Shown one piece after another: positions 8,719 to 18,892 of a stretch of 64,000 nucleotides of DNA (positions within the stretch are counted from its first letter, which is position 1; the number at the start of each line of letters is the position of its first letter). The translations under genes were made by a program, and so were the position numbers. The stretch is from Bifidobacterium sp. ESL0728 (GTDB lineage Bacteria; Actinomycetota; Actinomycetes; Actinomycetales; Bifidobacteriaceae), in the NCBI RefSeq assembly GCF_029392015.1, contig NZ_CP113925.1, forward strand, positions 806,001 through 870,000. Direction: 5' to 3'. Below the pieces are notes generated by a model. That model saw nothing but the letters and a program-made list of their open reading frames with translations. It made no database searches and was not told where the DNA came from.

Positions 8719-9618
8719 TTATTGTTTTTCCTTTCCGACCGCTTCCGCCGCGTCATTCGTTTCGAGGGTGCGCTGCTCCTTGCTCCATATGCGTTGGGCT
8801 GGATTGACGTTTTTGTGGACCAGGTAGTTCTGATAGACCGGGTAGACGGCCCGCAGCATCGGGTAAAGGGCGTAAAGCGTGCGTTCGGTATCGTGCGACC
8901 GCGTATGGTTGGGATGGGCGTCAAAGGTATTCTGGAAGCGTTGCATGTACTTGCGGAACGAGGAGAAGGGCGTGTCCATACGCCGGGCGGAGACCCCTGT
9001 GATCATACGCTCGCAATAGACGGTCTTAAGCCCCTGATCGAGCAGGTGCAGGGAGATATCAATGTCCTCGTGCATGATGTCGGGCTTGTCGCGGCACACC
9101 TTGTCTTTGATTTTCTCCCATGCGCTGGCGCGCAGGGCCATGTTGGAGCCGAAGAGCAGCACCTTGTCGTTGTCCGCGCGATAGGTGACTTTGCGCACCT
9201 TGTTGTCACCATGAAGCCCAAGGTGTTTGGCCGGCATATCGTAATAGACCGCCGGTCCGGTGGCGCCCATGACGCTCGGGTCGTGCCCGAAGATGCCGGT
9301 GACGACCTTGACCCAGTCTGGTTTGAGCATGCAGTCCGCGTCGATGCGTCCATATACGTCGCCTTTGGCCACGGAAAATCCGAAGTTGCGGGTGGGAACG
9401 AGACCCTGCTCGTTATTCTGATGGACTAATTTAACGCAAGAAGAATCACCATGTTGGTCAATGAATCGCTGCACGAGTTCACAGGTCCGATCGGTCGATT
9501 TGTTGTCGACGACGATGACTTCGTAAGGCGCAATGGACTGGCAGACGGCGTTCGTCAGGCAGCTGACGATACGGTCCTGTTCGTTGTATGCAGGTATTAC
9601 GATAGAAACTTTGACCAT
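8719..9618 (-). CDS. Family 2 glycosyltransferase
   Basis: GT-A fold transferase. It starts VKVSIVIPAYNEQDRIVSCLTNAVCQ, has VVDNKSTDRT, the metal-binding GRIDADCML (DxD-type) and HEDIDISLHLLDQG as the acceptor-side acidic motif. No long hydrophobic segment is evident, so it is probably peripheral. The likely product is a cell-surface glycan or glycolipid; the substrate is unknown. I chose the ATG at 9618 because it gives the canonical N-terminus. An ATG 33 bases upstream (9651) is possible, and neither has a strong ribosome site. It is divergent from the PerM-like gene at 9675 and forms a pair with the downstream MgtC-like gene. Confidence 0.87.
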   Translation of the reverse strand: MVKVSIVIPAYNEQDRIVSCLTNAVCQSIAPYEVIVVDNKSTDRTCELVQRFIDQHGDSSCVKLVHQNNEQGLVPTRNFGFSVAKGDVYGRIDADCMLKPDWVKVVTGIFGHDPSVMGATGPAVYYDMPAKHLGLHGDNKVRKVTYRADNDKVLLFGSNMALRASAWEKIKDKVCRDKPDIMHEDIDISLHLLDQGLKTVYCERMITGVSARRMDTPFSSFRKYMQRFQNTFDAHPNHTRSHDTERTLYALYPMLRAVYPVYQNYLVHKNVNPAQRIWSKEQRTLETNDAAEAVGKEKQ

Positions 9619-9674
9619 GATATACGAGGATATGCCTAGTTGCCTACACATGGGGCGGGGTAGGATTGGAAATC

Positions 9675-11279
9675 ATGAAGGAACGCGGACAAAAAGATGG
9701 CGCCATCGAGAGCCAGAAAATAGATTTCGCTTCGGTTTTTCCCCAGAAAGGGGACTCCCGCAGGCCGCCGGATTGGTGGGGGCGGGCCCTGTTGTATACC
9801 GCGATAGCGGTTTTCGTCTGCATTTTCATCTTCAGGTCGTGGAGCAAGGTATCGTTCATCGTCCTCGACATCGTCATCTCCATCTTCGTGGCGCTCGCCA
9901 TGGAGCCCCTGGTCGTTCGTCTGGTGCGGCATGGCTGGAAGCGTGGGGCGGCTGCGGCGGCCACCCTGGTCGGGCTCATTGTCATCGTGCTGGCGCTGCT
10001 TGGGCTGTTCGGCAACATGTTTGTGCAGCAAATGATTTCGATGATCAAGGGGATTCCCGACTTGTACTCACAGGCACAACACCTCGTTGCGCAATACACC
10101 GACTTCAAGCTTCCGGAAATCTCCAATCTCGGCAGCGAGATCGCCAAAAACCTGCAGACCTCGTGGGTCACCGATTTCGCGGGTCAGGCGCTGAGCACCA
10201 CCGTGGGCCTCGTGAGCGCCCTGATCAACATCCTGACCATCGTCATGGTAACGTATTACGTTTCTGCGGCAGGTCCCAAGATGCGCAGGAGCCTGTGCCA
10301 ATGGCTTGGCCCGGTCACCCAACGCCGCTTCCTTTTGGCCTGGACCGTCGTGCAGGACCAGATTTCCGGTTTCCTTTTCTCGCGTACGATCCTTGCCGCG
10401 TTCAACGCGTTCTTCACCTCGATATTCCTGATGATCATCAAGGTGCCCAATTGGCTGCCCCTGGCCCTTTTCTGCGGCATCGTTTCCCAGTTCGTCCCGA
10501 CCATCGGCACATATATCGGCGGTGCTTTGCCGGTCATCTTCGCCTGGTCCTCGCGTGGCTTCCTCTACGGAGTGGCCGTGGTCGTCTTCATCGTCATCTA
10601 CCAGCAGATTGAGAACCTCATCATTTCGCCGAAGGTCTCCCAGCGGACCATGGACTTGAACCCTGCCATCGCCTTCCTTTCGGTCTTGGTATTGGGGGCC
10701 GTCTTCGGCGCCCTTGGCGCGTTCCTCGCCCTGCCTATCACCGCAAGCCTGCAGGCCCTCTTCAAGGTGTATACCAAGCGTTATGAGCTGGTGGAATCGC
10801 CGTTGATGAGCGATCCGGTGCCGGTCAAGAAGTCCAAGGTCGTCGCCGGGGCCGAAGCGTTCAACGAACATGTGGTGCAGCCGGTCGCCCAGCGTATGCC
10901 GCGTGCCGCCAAAGGCTCGAGCGCAAGGGTCCCCGTCGACGATACGCTGCGCAACCTGCGCGACGAGGCCTATCGCATCTCCGTCGAATCGAATGCCAAG
11001 TCCACGTCTCGCGACCTCGATGAATCCGAGACCATCGCCATCCCCAAGGGCGTGCTTTCCGAAACCGAGAAGAGGGAGCGCAAGCCGCTTAAGGGAATCG
11101 CAGAGGACGGTTCCGACGATCTCGACACCCAGGAGTTGCAGCAAGACAAGGCCAAAGCCACCGGTGCCGCGGAAAGCAAAAAACCAGACGTTAAGGCGAA
11201 GGGTGCCGCCCAAGGTAGAGTGGGCAACGACAAAACGGAGAACGAGAAGACGGATAATCCGAGGAGCAGGTGGCGCTGA
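9675..11279 (+). CDS. AI-2E family (PerM-like) membrane transporter
   Basis: The 534-residue protein has about eight membrane helices in residues 40-370 in the PerM/AI-2E exporter arrangement, including FCGIVSQFVPTIGTYIGGALPVI and LGAVFGALGAFLALPITAS near the end of the domain. A charged, low-complexity cytoplasmic tail of about 150 residues follows. The family is annotated for autoinducer-2 export but includes transporters with other substrates, so the substrate is open. The ATG at 9675 is preceded by GGATTGGAA. The next gene starts one base after the stop. Confidence 0.87.
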   Translation: MKERGQKDGAIESQKIDFASVFPQKGDSRRPPDWWGRALLYTAIAVFVCIFIFRSWSKVSFIVLDIVISIFVALAMEPLVVRLVRHGWKRGAAAAATLVGLIVIVLALLGLFGNMFVQQMISMIKGIPDLYSQAQHLVAQYTDFKLPEISNLGSEIAKNLQTSWVTDFAGQALSTTVGLVSALINILTIVMVTYYVSAAGPKMRRSLCQWLGPVTQRRFLLAWTVVQDQISGFLFSRTILAAFNAFFTSIFLMIIKVPNWLPLALFCGIVSQFVPTIGTYIGGALPVIFAWSSRGFLYGVAVVVFIVIYQQIENLIISPKVSQRTMDLNPAIAFLSVLVLGAVFGALGAFLALPITASLQALFKVYTKRYELVESPLMSDPVPVKKSKVVAGAEAFNEHVVQPVAQRMPRAAKGSSARVPVDDTLRNLRDEAYRISVESNAKSTSRDLDESETIAIPKGVLSETEKRERKPLKGIAEDGSDDLDTQELQQDKAKATGAAESKKPDVKAKGAAQGRVGNDKTENEKTDNPRSRWR

Positions 11280-11280
11280 T

Positions 11281-12504
11281 ATGGTATTGCTGAATATCCT
11301 GGACATCCTGATGTTCATTCTGGGTGTCGTAAGCCTCGGCTACCAAGCGGTCTGCATTGTAGCATCGCTCTTCCATCATCGTATTACGTTTCCGGAAGCG
11401 CCGATGGACAAGCGTTATGCGGTGCTGATTTCGGCGCGTAACGAGGAAACTGTCGTTCCCAATCTCATCAATTCCATCAGGAACCAGACCTATCCTTCAC
11501 GCCTTGTCGACATCTGGCTGGTGGCCGACAATTGCACCGACAAAACCGCCGAAGAAGTGCGTAAGATGGACTGCAATGTCGTCGAACGCCATAATCTGCA
11601 GCAGATAGGCAAAGGCTACGCGCTGACCTACCTGCTCGACGCGATGATCGACAAGGGCGTGGCCAACGACTATGACGCCTTCTTCGTCTTTGATGCCGAC
11701 AACCGACTTGACAAGCACTATATCGAGGAAATGAACAAGGCCTTCCAGTCCGGCTTCAAGATACTGACGAGCTACCGCAACTCCACCAACCTTTCCGACA
11801 ACTGGGTCTCCTCGGGTTCGGCGCTCTGGTTCATCCGCGAATCTCGTTTCTTGAACAACTCGCGCATGCTTTTCGGCTCAAGCTGCCACGTCGGCGGCAC
11901 CGGCTTCATGTTCTCGCGAGAGGTGATGCAACGCAACAACGGCTGGAAATTCCACCTGTTGACCGAAGATCTCGAGTTCACGATGGATTCCGTGCTTCAC
12001 GGCGACCGCATCGGTTACTGCGGCACGGCCATCCTCTACGACGAACAGCCTGATTCCTTCGGCCAGAGCTGGCGGCAAAGGCTGCGTTGGAGCAAAGGGT
12101 TCCTGCAGGTGTTCCGTTACTACGGGCCACTGCTGATCAAACGAGCCGTGCGCGAGCGCGATTTCTCCGCCGTCGATTTCACCATGCTCATCTGCCCGTT
12201 CACCGTGCTTGGCGTTCTGCGTGTGGTATTCGGCATTCTTTTTGCGGCCTTCGGCTTCGTCTCATGGTCGAGCCAGATCGGTTCGCTGTCCGGATGGCTG
12301 GTCGGTGGCTGCATGGGCCTCTTGGGTATGATGCTTCTGGCAGCGCTCACCGTCTTTGCCGAACGCGACCAGATCGGTGCCTCCAACAAGGAGCTTTTGG
12401 CCTATGTGCTGAGCTTCCCGATCTATATGGCCAGTTACGTGCCGATTTCCTTCCAGGCCATCTTCTCGAAGGCCCAGTGGAAGCCCATCGAGCACAAGGG
12501 CTAG
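11281..12504 (+). CDS. Processive-type family 2 glycosyltransferase, membrane bound
   Basis: 407 residues. An N-terminal membrane helix leads into the GT2 catalytic domain, with ISARNEETVVPNLINSIRNQTYP, VADNCTDKT, FVFDADNRLD (DxD), the acceptor-site TEDLEF and the QxxRW-type RQRLRWSKGF. Three or four C-terminal membrane helices follow. The D, DxD, ED, QxxRW set is that of cellulose/hyaluronan/PNAG synthases, so it may build and export a polysaccharide; the polymer is not identifiable. The reading frame stays open far upstream, but the ATG at 11281 has GAGGAGCAGG upstream and gives the expected N-terminus. Confidence 0.9.
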   Translation: MVLLNILDILMFILGVVSLGYQAVCIVASLFHHRITFPEAPMDKRYAVLISARNEETVVPNLINSIRNQTYPSRLVDIWLVADNCTDKTAEEVRKMDCNVVERHNLQQIGKGYALTYLLDAMIDKGVANDYDAFFVFDADNRLDKHYIEEMNKAFQSGFKILTSYRNSTNLSDNWVSSGSALWFIRESRFLNNSRMLFGSSCHVGGTGFMFSREVMQRNNGWKFHLLTEDLEFTMDSVLHGDRIGYCGTAILYDEQPDSFGQSWRQRLRWSKGFLQVFRYYGPLLIKRAVRERDFSAVDFTMLICPFTVLGVLRVVFGILFAAFGFVSWSSQIGSLSGWLVGGCMGLLGMMLLAALTVFAERDQIGASNKELLAYVLSFPIYMASYVPISFQAIFSKAQWKPIEHKG

Positions 12505-12505
12505 G

Positions 12506-14026
12506 TTGGCTTTGAACGAGCATAGAAGAACGGTTGTAAATACAGCGGGACCATCTTATTCGTCTCATGGGGCGCATTCGCGTCAGGCCCTGCACCTCGC
12601 GCGCTATCGTGTATTGCGTATCGTCGTGTCGGCCTTGGTGACCCTGCTTGTCGCGGCCGGTTATTTCATGGCCGATATCAACGGGGTTATGCCCGGCCCG
12701 CTGACGATACTTCCCGCAGGGAAAACGACATCCTCCATTTCCGGTTCCGTCCGCGCCGCCCAATCAATCGCGGATTCGGTGGATCTCAATAAGCCGATCG
12801 ACAAAAACGCGACGGAATCCATAATCAACGCCTTTGCCGCCACCCCAGGTCTGGGCGGTGATTTTTCGCTTGCCATCGCCGACTCTGACGGCAAGATTGT
12901 CGATTCGCGCAATGCTGATACGCCTCGTGAACCGGCTTCGACGATGAAGACCCTGACTGCGTTGGCCTCCTCCTCGACGCTTGATATGGGTTCGAGCTTC
13001 CACACCGACGCCCTGCTTGACCCGGTACCTGCCGGTGCAGGCCAGAAGCAGCAGCAAACAACGTTGACGCTCAAATCAGACGGGGACATGCTCCTCGGGG
13101 CGGGCGCGAGTGACCCCAACCATATCAACGGCAGAGCTGGACTCGCCACCCTCGCCGATCAGACCGTGGCGCAGCTGAAAAGCAAGAACATCAGCCAGGT
13201 TCATCTCAAATACGATGACACGATTTTCGGCTCCGTTCGTTCCCCCGCCGCCATCGCCTCCAACAACGTGGGCAACACCAATTTCACCGGCATCTCCTCG
13301 ATGGCAGTGGATGGCGGGCGCCAATGGAAAGGCGTGGAGCACGATCCCGACCTTTACAGCGCTTATCCGGAAATGTCCACGACGCCGGCGCACGATGCGG
13401 CAGTGGTGTTCGGCTCCTTGCTGGCCCAGCGCGGCATTGGCGTGGACGGCGACGTCGCAGGCGGAAAAGCCGCGAAAAACGCCAAAACCATCGCGACGGT
13501 CACTTCCGCGACGTTGGCCGAGGTGATGGCTTTCACGCTGCGTCATTCCGACAACACGCTGATAGAGGAGTTCGGCAGGCTTCTGGCCTTGAAAACAGGT
13601 GCAGGCAACAGCCCGGAAGCCGCAACCCAGGCCGTCAAGTCTAGGCTCGACAAACTTGGCGTCGATACGGCGAACCTGCATATGGCCGATTGCTCCGGTC
13701 TTTCTGAAGGCTCCCAGCTTGAGGTCAAGACGCTGGTCGAAGTGCAGAGTCACAACCTCAAATCCGGTCCAGGTGCCGCCGCCGGTGAGGGTTTGTCTGT
13801 CCCCGGTTTTGTGGGCACTGCCAAAAACCGTCTGCAGGATTCCAGCGCGGCGGGGCTGCTGCGGGTGAAAACCGGTTCCCTGGATCAGGTGACGTCGATG
13901 GCCGGTAACGTTTCACGCAAGAATGGCGGGGTGCTGGCCTTCGCGGTCATCGTCAACAAGCCGCAGGATTATCTGGCCGCCAGGAAAGCGGTCGATGCCT
14001 TCATTTCGGCACTTGCCGGGCTGTGA
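12506..14026 (+). CDS. D-alanyl-D-alanine carboxypeptidase/endopeptidase (PBP4 type, S13 family)
   Basis: Low-molecular-weight penicillin-binding protein that trims or cleaves peptidoglycan cross-links outside the membrane. A membrane anchor (about residues 30-55) is followed by the three active-site motifs: SxxK in EPASTMKTLTAL, SxN in RHSDNTLIEEFGR and KTG in LLRVKTGSLDQV. Residues between SxxK and SxN form the extra domain typical of S13 enzymes. The start is a TTG just after the preceding stop, with AAGGGCTAGG upstream; the TTG 6 bases later is equally possible. tilS follows after 10 bases, as in other bifidobacteria. Confidence 0.9.
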   Translation: MALNEHRRTVVNTAGPSYSSHGAHSRQALHLARYRVLRIVVSALVTLLVAAGYFMADINGVMPGPLTILPAGKTTSSISGSVRAAQSIADSVDLNKPIDKNATESIINAFAATPGLGGDFSLAIADSDGKIVDSRNADTPREPASTMKTLTALASSSTLDMGSSFHTDALLDPVPAGAGQKQQQTTLTLKSDGDMLLGAGASDPNHINGRAGLATLADQTVAQLKSKNISQVHLKYDDTIFGSVRSPAAIASNNVGNTNFTGISSMAVDGGRQWKGVEHDPDLYSAYPEMSTTPAHDAAVVFGSLLAQRGIGVDGDVAGGKAAKNAKTIATVTSATLAEVMAFTLRHSDNTLIEEFGRLLALKTGAGNSPEAATQAVKSRLDKLGVDTANLHMADCSGLSEGSQLEVKTLVEVQSHNLKSGPGAAAGEGLSVPGFVGTAKNRLQDSSAAGLLRVKTGSLDQVTSMAGNVSRKNGGVLAFAVIVNKPQDYLAARKAVDAFISALAGL

Positions 14027-14036
14027 GGATCGGGAG

Positions 14037-15125
14037 ATGGCATATTCGGCGACAATAAAAAAGGCTGTGGGCGACCTGCGCAAAACCTTGGCGGAAATAG
14101 GAATCGAGCGGCAGGACGTTCGCTTCGCCGAACACGGCGAGCATGCTCCCTTGCCCGGCGCCCCAACGGTTTTGGTGGCATGTTCCGGGGGACGGGACTC
14201 GATGGCGCTCGCCGCGCTGAGCCATATCGTCTCGGGAATGCTGGGAATCCATTGTGGGGCCGTCATCGTCGATCATCGGCTTCAGGCCGGTTCCGGCGAG
14301 ATCGCGCAGGATGCGGCGTCGCGTTGCAAAGACTTGGGTCTGCAACCGGTCATCGTACGTACCATCAATGTCGGGGGAATTGGAAAAGGGCGCAGCGTTG
14401 AGGATGCGGCACGACAGGCGCGCTATGAGTCCATCATCGAAACCGCACGCGGTATCGATGCCGTTGCGGTGCTTCTGGCGCACACCCGCGACGATCAGTC
14501 GGAAACGGTTCTGATGGATGTGCTGACCCGTTCCGCCGGTATCGATGCGCTGGCCGGGATGCCCACAACGTTCGTTCGTGACGGTATCCGTTTCGTCCGA
14601 CCGTTCCTTGACCTCACCCGTTCCCAGACCACCGCGATTTGCCGGGAACTGAAAATGACCTGGTGGGATGATCCGACCAACGGCGATACTGTTCCTCTCG
14701 ACCAGCCTTTGCCGCAAAGCTATCCGCTGCGTTCGCGCGTGCGACACACCCTGATACCCTATCTTTCGCGTTTTTTCGACGGCGACGTTTCGGATCATTT
14801 GGCTCAGGCGGCACGCGTGGCGAGCGAGGACAAGGATTTTCTCGAGGCCGCGACCGAGGATTTGTATCACAATGCAGTCAAGCGGAACAGCGTTGACGCT
14901 GCGGTCGTTATGCTCGTCAAGCCGCTTGCCGATGCCCATCCTGCGATTCGCCGTCGTGTCATTGCCCGGGTGCTTGCCGAACTCGATATCCCGTTCGTTT
15001 CTTCGCACGTTCTTTCCATCGAGACGCTGGTGACCGATTGGCATGGCCAGGGTGCGCTTTCAATTCCCAGTAAATATTCAGTCAGTAGGCAGAAACACGT
15101 CATTCGCGTGTGTAAAAATGGATAA
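14037..15125 (+). CDS. tilS: tRNA(Ile)-lysidine synthase
   Basis: Converts the C34 wobble base of tRNA-Ile(CAU) to lysidine with ATP, which makes it read AUA. The PP-loop ATP-binding motif is LVACSGGRDSMALAAL (SGGxDS). Further family blocks are VIVDHRLQAGSGE, EDAARQARY, LLAHTRDDQSETVLM and RFVRPFLDLTRSQT, then the central SRVRHTLIPYL. Length 362 residues is normal for the actinobacterial form. The ATG has GAGGATCGGGAG upstream. It overlaps hpt by 8 bases. Confidence 0.94.
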   Translation: MAYSATIKKAVGDLRKTLAEIGIERQDVRFAEHGEHAPLPGAPTVLVACSGGRDSMALAALSHIVSGMLGIHCGAVIVDHRLQAGSGEIAQDAASRCKDLGLQPVIVRTINVGGIGKGRSVEDAARQARYESIIETARGIDAVAVLLAHTRDDQSETVLMDVLTRSAGIDALAGMPTTFVRDGIRFVRPFLDLTRSQTTAICRELKMTWWDDPTNGDTVPLDQPLPQSYPLRSRVRHTLIPYLSRFFDGDVSDHLAQAARVASEDKDFLEAATEDLYHNAVKRNSVDAAVVMLVKPLADAHPAIRRRVIARVLAELDIPFVSSHVLSIETLVTDWHGQGALSIPSKYSVSRQKHVIRVCKNG

Positions 15126-15690
15126 CATGCAAATCGCGGATGTACAAGACGAAATTGACCATGAACTGGTGTCAAAAGCTCAGATTGAAGGCAAAATCAA
15201 GGAAGTGGCTGCGCAGGTGAGCAAGGATTACGCAGGCAAGGATCTCTTGCTTGTAGCCGTGCTCAAAGGGGCGGTAAACACGCTTGCCGCGTTTTCGCAG
15301 GCGTTGAGCATCAATGTGCAGATGGATTTCATGAGCCTTTCCAGCTATGGGGAAGGGTTTGAAAGCAGCGGGAAGATCACCGTTCGTCAGGATCTTTCCT
15401 GTGACGTCAAGGGTCGCAACATTCTGATTGTCGAAGACATCATCGATTCCGGCTATACGCTCGATTGGCTGGTTCGTGAGCTAAAAGGGCGTGGTGCGGC
15501 AAGCGTCGAGGTGTTTGCGCTGCTGGAGAAACCATCTCGGCGGGAGGTCGAGGTGCCCCTGAAATATAAGGGTTACGAAGTACCCGATGAATTCGTGGTC
15601 GGTTTTGGGCTTGACTATAAGGAGCATTTCCGCAATCTTGATTCCATCGCGGTTTTGAAGCCGTCTGTCTATGAAGGAGCAGCAGCATGA
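15118..15690 (+). CDS. hpt: Hypoxanthine phosphoribosyltransferase
   Basis: Purine salvage: converts hypoxanthine or guanine with PRPP to IMP or GMP. The PRPP-binding loop is NILIVEDIIDSGYTLDWL. The N-terminal part has LLVAVLKGAVNTLA, and the base-binding end has DEFVVGFGLDYKEHFRNL. The start is the ATG at 15118 or the one at 15127. I use 15118, which overlaps tilS; no clear ribosome site decides. It ends on the ATGA shared with ftsH. Confidence 0.94.
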   Translation: MDNMQIADVQDEIDHELVSKAQIEGKIKEVAAQVSKDYAGKDLLLVAVLKGAVNTLAAFSQALSINVQMDFMSLSSYGEGFESSGKITVRQDLSCDVKGRNILIVEDIIDSGYTLDWLVRELKGRGAASVEVFALLEKPSRREVEVPLKYKGYEVPDEFVVGFGLDYKEHFRNLDSIAVLKPSVYEGAAA

Positions 15691-17840
15691 GCTATCCTCA
15701 GAATCCTCGCAATCCCATGGGGCCGATGGGTAACCAGAACGGATCAAACAATAACAACAACAATCCTTTCAACCCCTTCAACCGGGGCAACAACCCCAAC
15801 AACGGCAACAGGAACAATAACAACAATCGCCGCAATAACAACAGCAACAAGGGCGATCGGAACCCCAACGAGAAGCGGCCGTTCTGGCAGTCGCCGATAC
15901 TTTGGATTGTCGTATTGGTCCTGCTGGTGTTCGCAGGCTTTGAACTGTTCAATTCCAACAGCACACAGACCATCGATACCAAGGACGGCATGGAGCTCGT
16001 CCAACAGGGAAGCGCCAACCGCATCCAGGTCATCGACAACAAGCAGATGGTCAAGCTGAAACTCGATCAGAACTTCAAGAAGATCGACCCGAACACGAAG
16101 GCCGACCACGATTACGGACGTGATGTGCAGTTCTACTACACGCAGGCCGAAGGGCCGGAAGTCCTGAAAGCCGTGAAGAAGGCCGATCCTAAGAACGGCT
16201 GGACGGCGGACATGCAGTCCGATTCCATGATGGCCTACCTGATTTCCACTTTGCTGCCATTCGTGATTCTGCTGGCGCTTTGCTGGTGGTTGTTCAGCCG
16301 CATGAGCGGCGGTATGAACGGTATGCTCGGCATGGGCGGCAAGAAGGACAACGGCAAGCTTTTGGACGGGAAGACACCGACCACCAAGTTCTCCGATGTG
16401 GCCGGTGAGGAAGCCGCCGTGGCCGAAGTCGAGGAAATCAAGGACTTCCTCAAAGATCCTTCGAAGTACAAGGCTCTTGGTGCCCGCATCCCGCGTGGTG
16501 TGCTGCTTTACGGCCCTCCTGGAACCGGTAAGACGCTGCTCGCACGAGCCGTGGCAGGCGAGGCGGGCGTGCCGTTCTATTCCATGGCAGGTTCCGACTT
16601 CGTCGAGATGTTCGTCGGCCTCGGTGCCTCGCGTGTGCGGGACCTCTTCGACGAGGCCAAGAAGAACGCTCCGGCCATCATCTTCATCGATGAGATCGAC
16701 GCCGTCGGCCGCAAGCGCGGTTCCGGCATGAGCGGCGGCCATGACGAACGCGAACAGACCCTGAACCAGTTGCTGGTCGAGATGGATGGTTTCGACAACG
16801 ACACCAACCTCATCATCATCGCCGCCACGAACCGTCCTGACGTCCTGGACGAGGCATTGCTGCGTCCCGGTCGTTTCGATCGTCAGGTGGCCGTTGAGGC
16901 ACCGGATCTGGAAGGCCGCGAGGAAATTCTCAAGGTCCATGCCAAGGGCAAGCCGTTCGTCCCCGACGTCGACCTGCATACCGTCGCTGTGCGCACGCCT
17001 GGCTTCACCGGTGCTGATCTGGCCAACGTGTTGAACGAGGCCGCGTTGCTCTGCGCCCGTGTGGGAGCCCAGTTGATCGACAACCGCGCCATCGACGAGG
17101 CCATCGACCGCGTCCAGTCCGGCCCGAAGCGTCAGTCGCGCGGCATGGCTTTGGACGAGATGCGCAACACCGCCTACCATGAGGGTGGCCACGCGCTGGT
17201 CGCCGCTGCGCTTCACAACACCGACCCGGTGACCAAGGTGACGATTCTGCCGCGAGGCCGCGCCTTGGGCTATACCGCCGTCATGCCGACACAGGATCGT
17301 TACTCGCAGTCCCGCAACGAGTTGCTCGACCAAATGGCCTATGCCATGGGCGGGCGTACCGCCGAGGAGATCGTCTTCCACGACCCGACCACCGGCGCCT
17401 CCAACGATATCGAGAAGGCCACGCAGATCGCTCGTAAGATGGTCATCGAATTCGGTCTGTCCTCCAAGCTGGGAGCCGTCAAGTGGGGCGATTCCGAGCA
17501 CGGTGAGGATTCCGCCAACAACTTCATCCACGACTACTCCGAGCGCACGCAGGACGTCATCGACGAAGAAGTGCACGGCATGCTCGAAACCGCACACACC
17601 GAGGCTTGGCAGATCATCACCGAAAACCGTGATGTGCTCGATGAGCTGGTACGCCAGCTCCTGGTCAAGGAAACCTTGAACGAGAAGGAACTGAAGGTCA
17701 TCTTCGCCAACTTGAGGATGGCTCCGGAACGCAAGCTCTGGCTCTCCGATTCCTCTCGTCCCGATTCCGACATTCCGCCGGTTCCGATTCCCGAATCGCT
17801 CAAGCGTTCGGTCGGTATGAAGCCGGAAGAGTCCGAGTGA
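15687..17840 (+). CDS. ftsH: ATP-dependent membrane zinc metalloprotease FtsH
   Basis: Membrane-anchored AAA+ protease that degrades damaged membrane and short-lived cytosolic proteins. The order is an Asn/Gly-rich N-terminal tail (about residues 1-65, with long Asn runs), a membrane helix, an extracytoplasmic domain, a second helix, AAA with Walker [10 protein letters not shown], Walker [12 protein letters not shown] and the SRH region [20 protein letters not shown], then the zinc site HEGGH. The tail has no T4-like GYG pore change; the pore motif MFVG is intact. 717 residues. The start is coupled to hpt with GAAGGAGC upstream. The Asn-rich tail is encoded by AAC/AAT-rich repeats that may vary in length. 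Confidence 0.96.
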   Translation: MSYPQNPRNPMGPMGNQNGSNNNNNNPFNPFNRGNNPNNGNRNNNNNRRNNNSNKGDRNPNEKRPFWQSPILWIVVLVLLVFAGFELFNSNSTQTIDTKDGMELVQQGSANRIQVIDNKQMVKLKLDQNFKKIDPNTKADHDYGRDVQFYYTQAEGPEVLKAVKKADPKNGWTADMQSDSMMAYLISTLLPFVILLALCWWLFSRMSGGMNGMLGMGGKKDNGKLLDGKTPTTKFSDVAGEEAAVAEVEEIKDFLKDPSKYKALGARIPRGVLLYGPPGTGKTLLARAVAGEAGVPFYSMAGSDFVEMFVGLGASRVRDLFDEAKKNAPAIIFIDEIDAVGRKRGSGMSGGHDEREQTLNQLLVEMDGFDNDTNLIIIAATNRPDVLDEALLRPGRFDRQVAVEAPDLEGREEILKVHAKGKPFVPDVDLHTVAVRTPGFTGADLANVLNEAALLCARVGAQLIDNRAIDEAIDRVQSGPKRQSRGMALDEMRNTAYHEGGHALVAAALHNTDPVTKVTILPRGRALGYTAVMPTQDRYSQSRNELLDQMAYAMGGRTAEEIVFHDPTTGASNDIEKATQIARKMVIEFGLSSKLGAVKWGDSEHGEDSANNFIHDYSERTQDVIDEEVHGMLETAHTEAWQIITENRDVLDELVRQLLVKETLNEKELKVIFANLRMAPERKLWLSDSSRPDSDIPPVPIPESLKRSVGMKPEESE

Positions 17841-18892
17841 GCGACATGTCGAATCCATTGATTGACGATTCGCAGGAATCGAGGGGCGTGGCAGCTGATG
17901 GCACGCCCCTCGGCGTTCAGGCGCGCCTTTCGCTCTCGTTCGATGAAACGACGAGTGAGGATATCGCCGCCGGGGCCGAGGTTTGGCAGCAGTTGCTTGA
18001 GGCCGTTAAGAGCGGCAGGGCACATGCCGAAGTCACGCTGAAACTCAATGATGGGGTCGGCGCGCGAAACAATGAAGGCGAAAGTGCGGACGAAAACGCT
18101 GTAAACAGTATTACGTTTGCTGATGTTCCGGTAACGATTGGTACGGGCCAGACCGACGATGAGAACAGCATCGCATTTTCGCAGGCAGCCGGAAGTACGG
18201 TTCCCACCAAGGCTTCGCTGGCCGGTGCGACGATAGCCGAGCAGCAGCGTCGTGACGAAGCGGACAAGGAACAAGCCCGGCAGCAAAACGATGCGGAAGA
18301 TGTCTATGCCGTTCCGCGTCGTGCCATCATCGCCATGCGCAGCAAAACCAGCGATGCCGCCAAGCGGTTCCGATCAGCTATCGTCTCGCTTGACGCGGTG
18401 CCAGGCAATCAGGTCGAAGGCATTTCGCCGCTCTATCACGTCATGGGCGTCGACAGTTCCGATGCCAGCGCCGCAGTGATCCAGCTGACCACCAAGTTGA
18501 AGCCGCAGGCCATCATCTCGCTGCTTGATTCTTTGTCGGCCTCCCACGAAGGCGCTGTCACGTTGCGTTTAATTGACGTCGAGGGCGAGACCATGAACGC
18601 TCAGAACACGGCGCAAAACGCCGCTGATAATCCTTCTGACAACCTTGCTGATAGTGTTGCCGAAAATGCCTCTGAAAACGCTGCACAGGACGTTGCTCAA
18701 GATTTGGCCTACTCCATCGAACTGCCGTTGGCTGCGGCGAAAAAACAGGCCGAAATCCTCGCGCCATGGCTCGATATGGATCCCGATGCCGAGCTCGACG
18801 GCGACCCGGTCTCTTTCTTGCTTGCGATGGCACCTGATGCCGCCCGCGTCGGCAAGGTTGACGACCGCTGGATACTGGGGGATACGCAATGA
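17837..18892 (+). CDS. Degenerate FolK/FolB-like protein, probably not catalytic
   Basis: 351 residues at the place where bifidobacteria carry the folate genes (folE, folP, folB/K) after ftsH. A region from about residue 155 resembles 6-hydroxymethyl-dihydropterin pyrophosphokinase: RFRSAIVSLDAVPGNQVEGISPLYHV matches the family's A-x-x-x-L...S-P-L-Y block. The nucleotide/Mg site RxGPRxLDLDL is reduced to TLRLIDVEG, without its paired Asp residues. The N-terminal GSNLGD loop is also lost (AMRSKTSD). Two Ala/Asn/Glu-rich inserts interrupt the protein. folE and folP are absent on both sides. It overlaps ftsH and the DUF3180 gene by 4 bases each, so the reading frame is still maintained. It may have been kept for another role or for coupling. 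Confidence 0.6.
   Translation: MSDMSNPLIDDSQESRGVAADGTPLGVQARLSLSFDETTSEDIAAGAEVWQQLLEAVKSGRAHAEVTLKLNDGVGARNNEGESADENAVNSITFADVPVTIGTGQTDDENSIAFSQAAGSTVPTKASLAGATIAEQQRRDEADKEQARQQNDAEDVYAVPRRAIIAMRSKTSDAAKRFRSAIVSLDAVPGNQVEGISPLYHVMGVDSSDASAAVIQLTTKLKPQAIISLLDSLSASHEGAVTLRLIDVEGETMNAQNTAQNAADNPSDNLADSVAENASENAAQDVAQDLAYSIELPLAAAKKQAEILAPWLDMDPDAELDGDPVSFLLAMAPDAARVGKVDDRWILGDTQ

Noticed and set aside
10870-11280. N-terminal extension of the second glycosyltransferase
   Set aside because: The frame is open but overlaps the PerM-like gene in another frame and reads as an Arg/Pro/Ser-rich shadow; the ATG at 11281 has a ribosome site and the right N-terminus.
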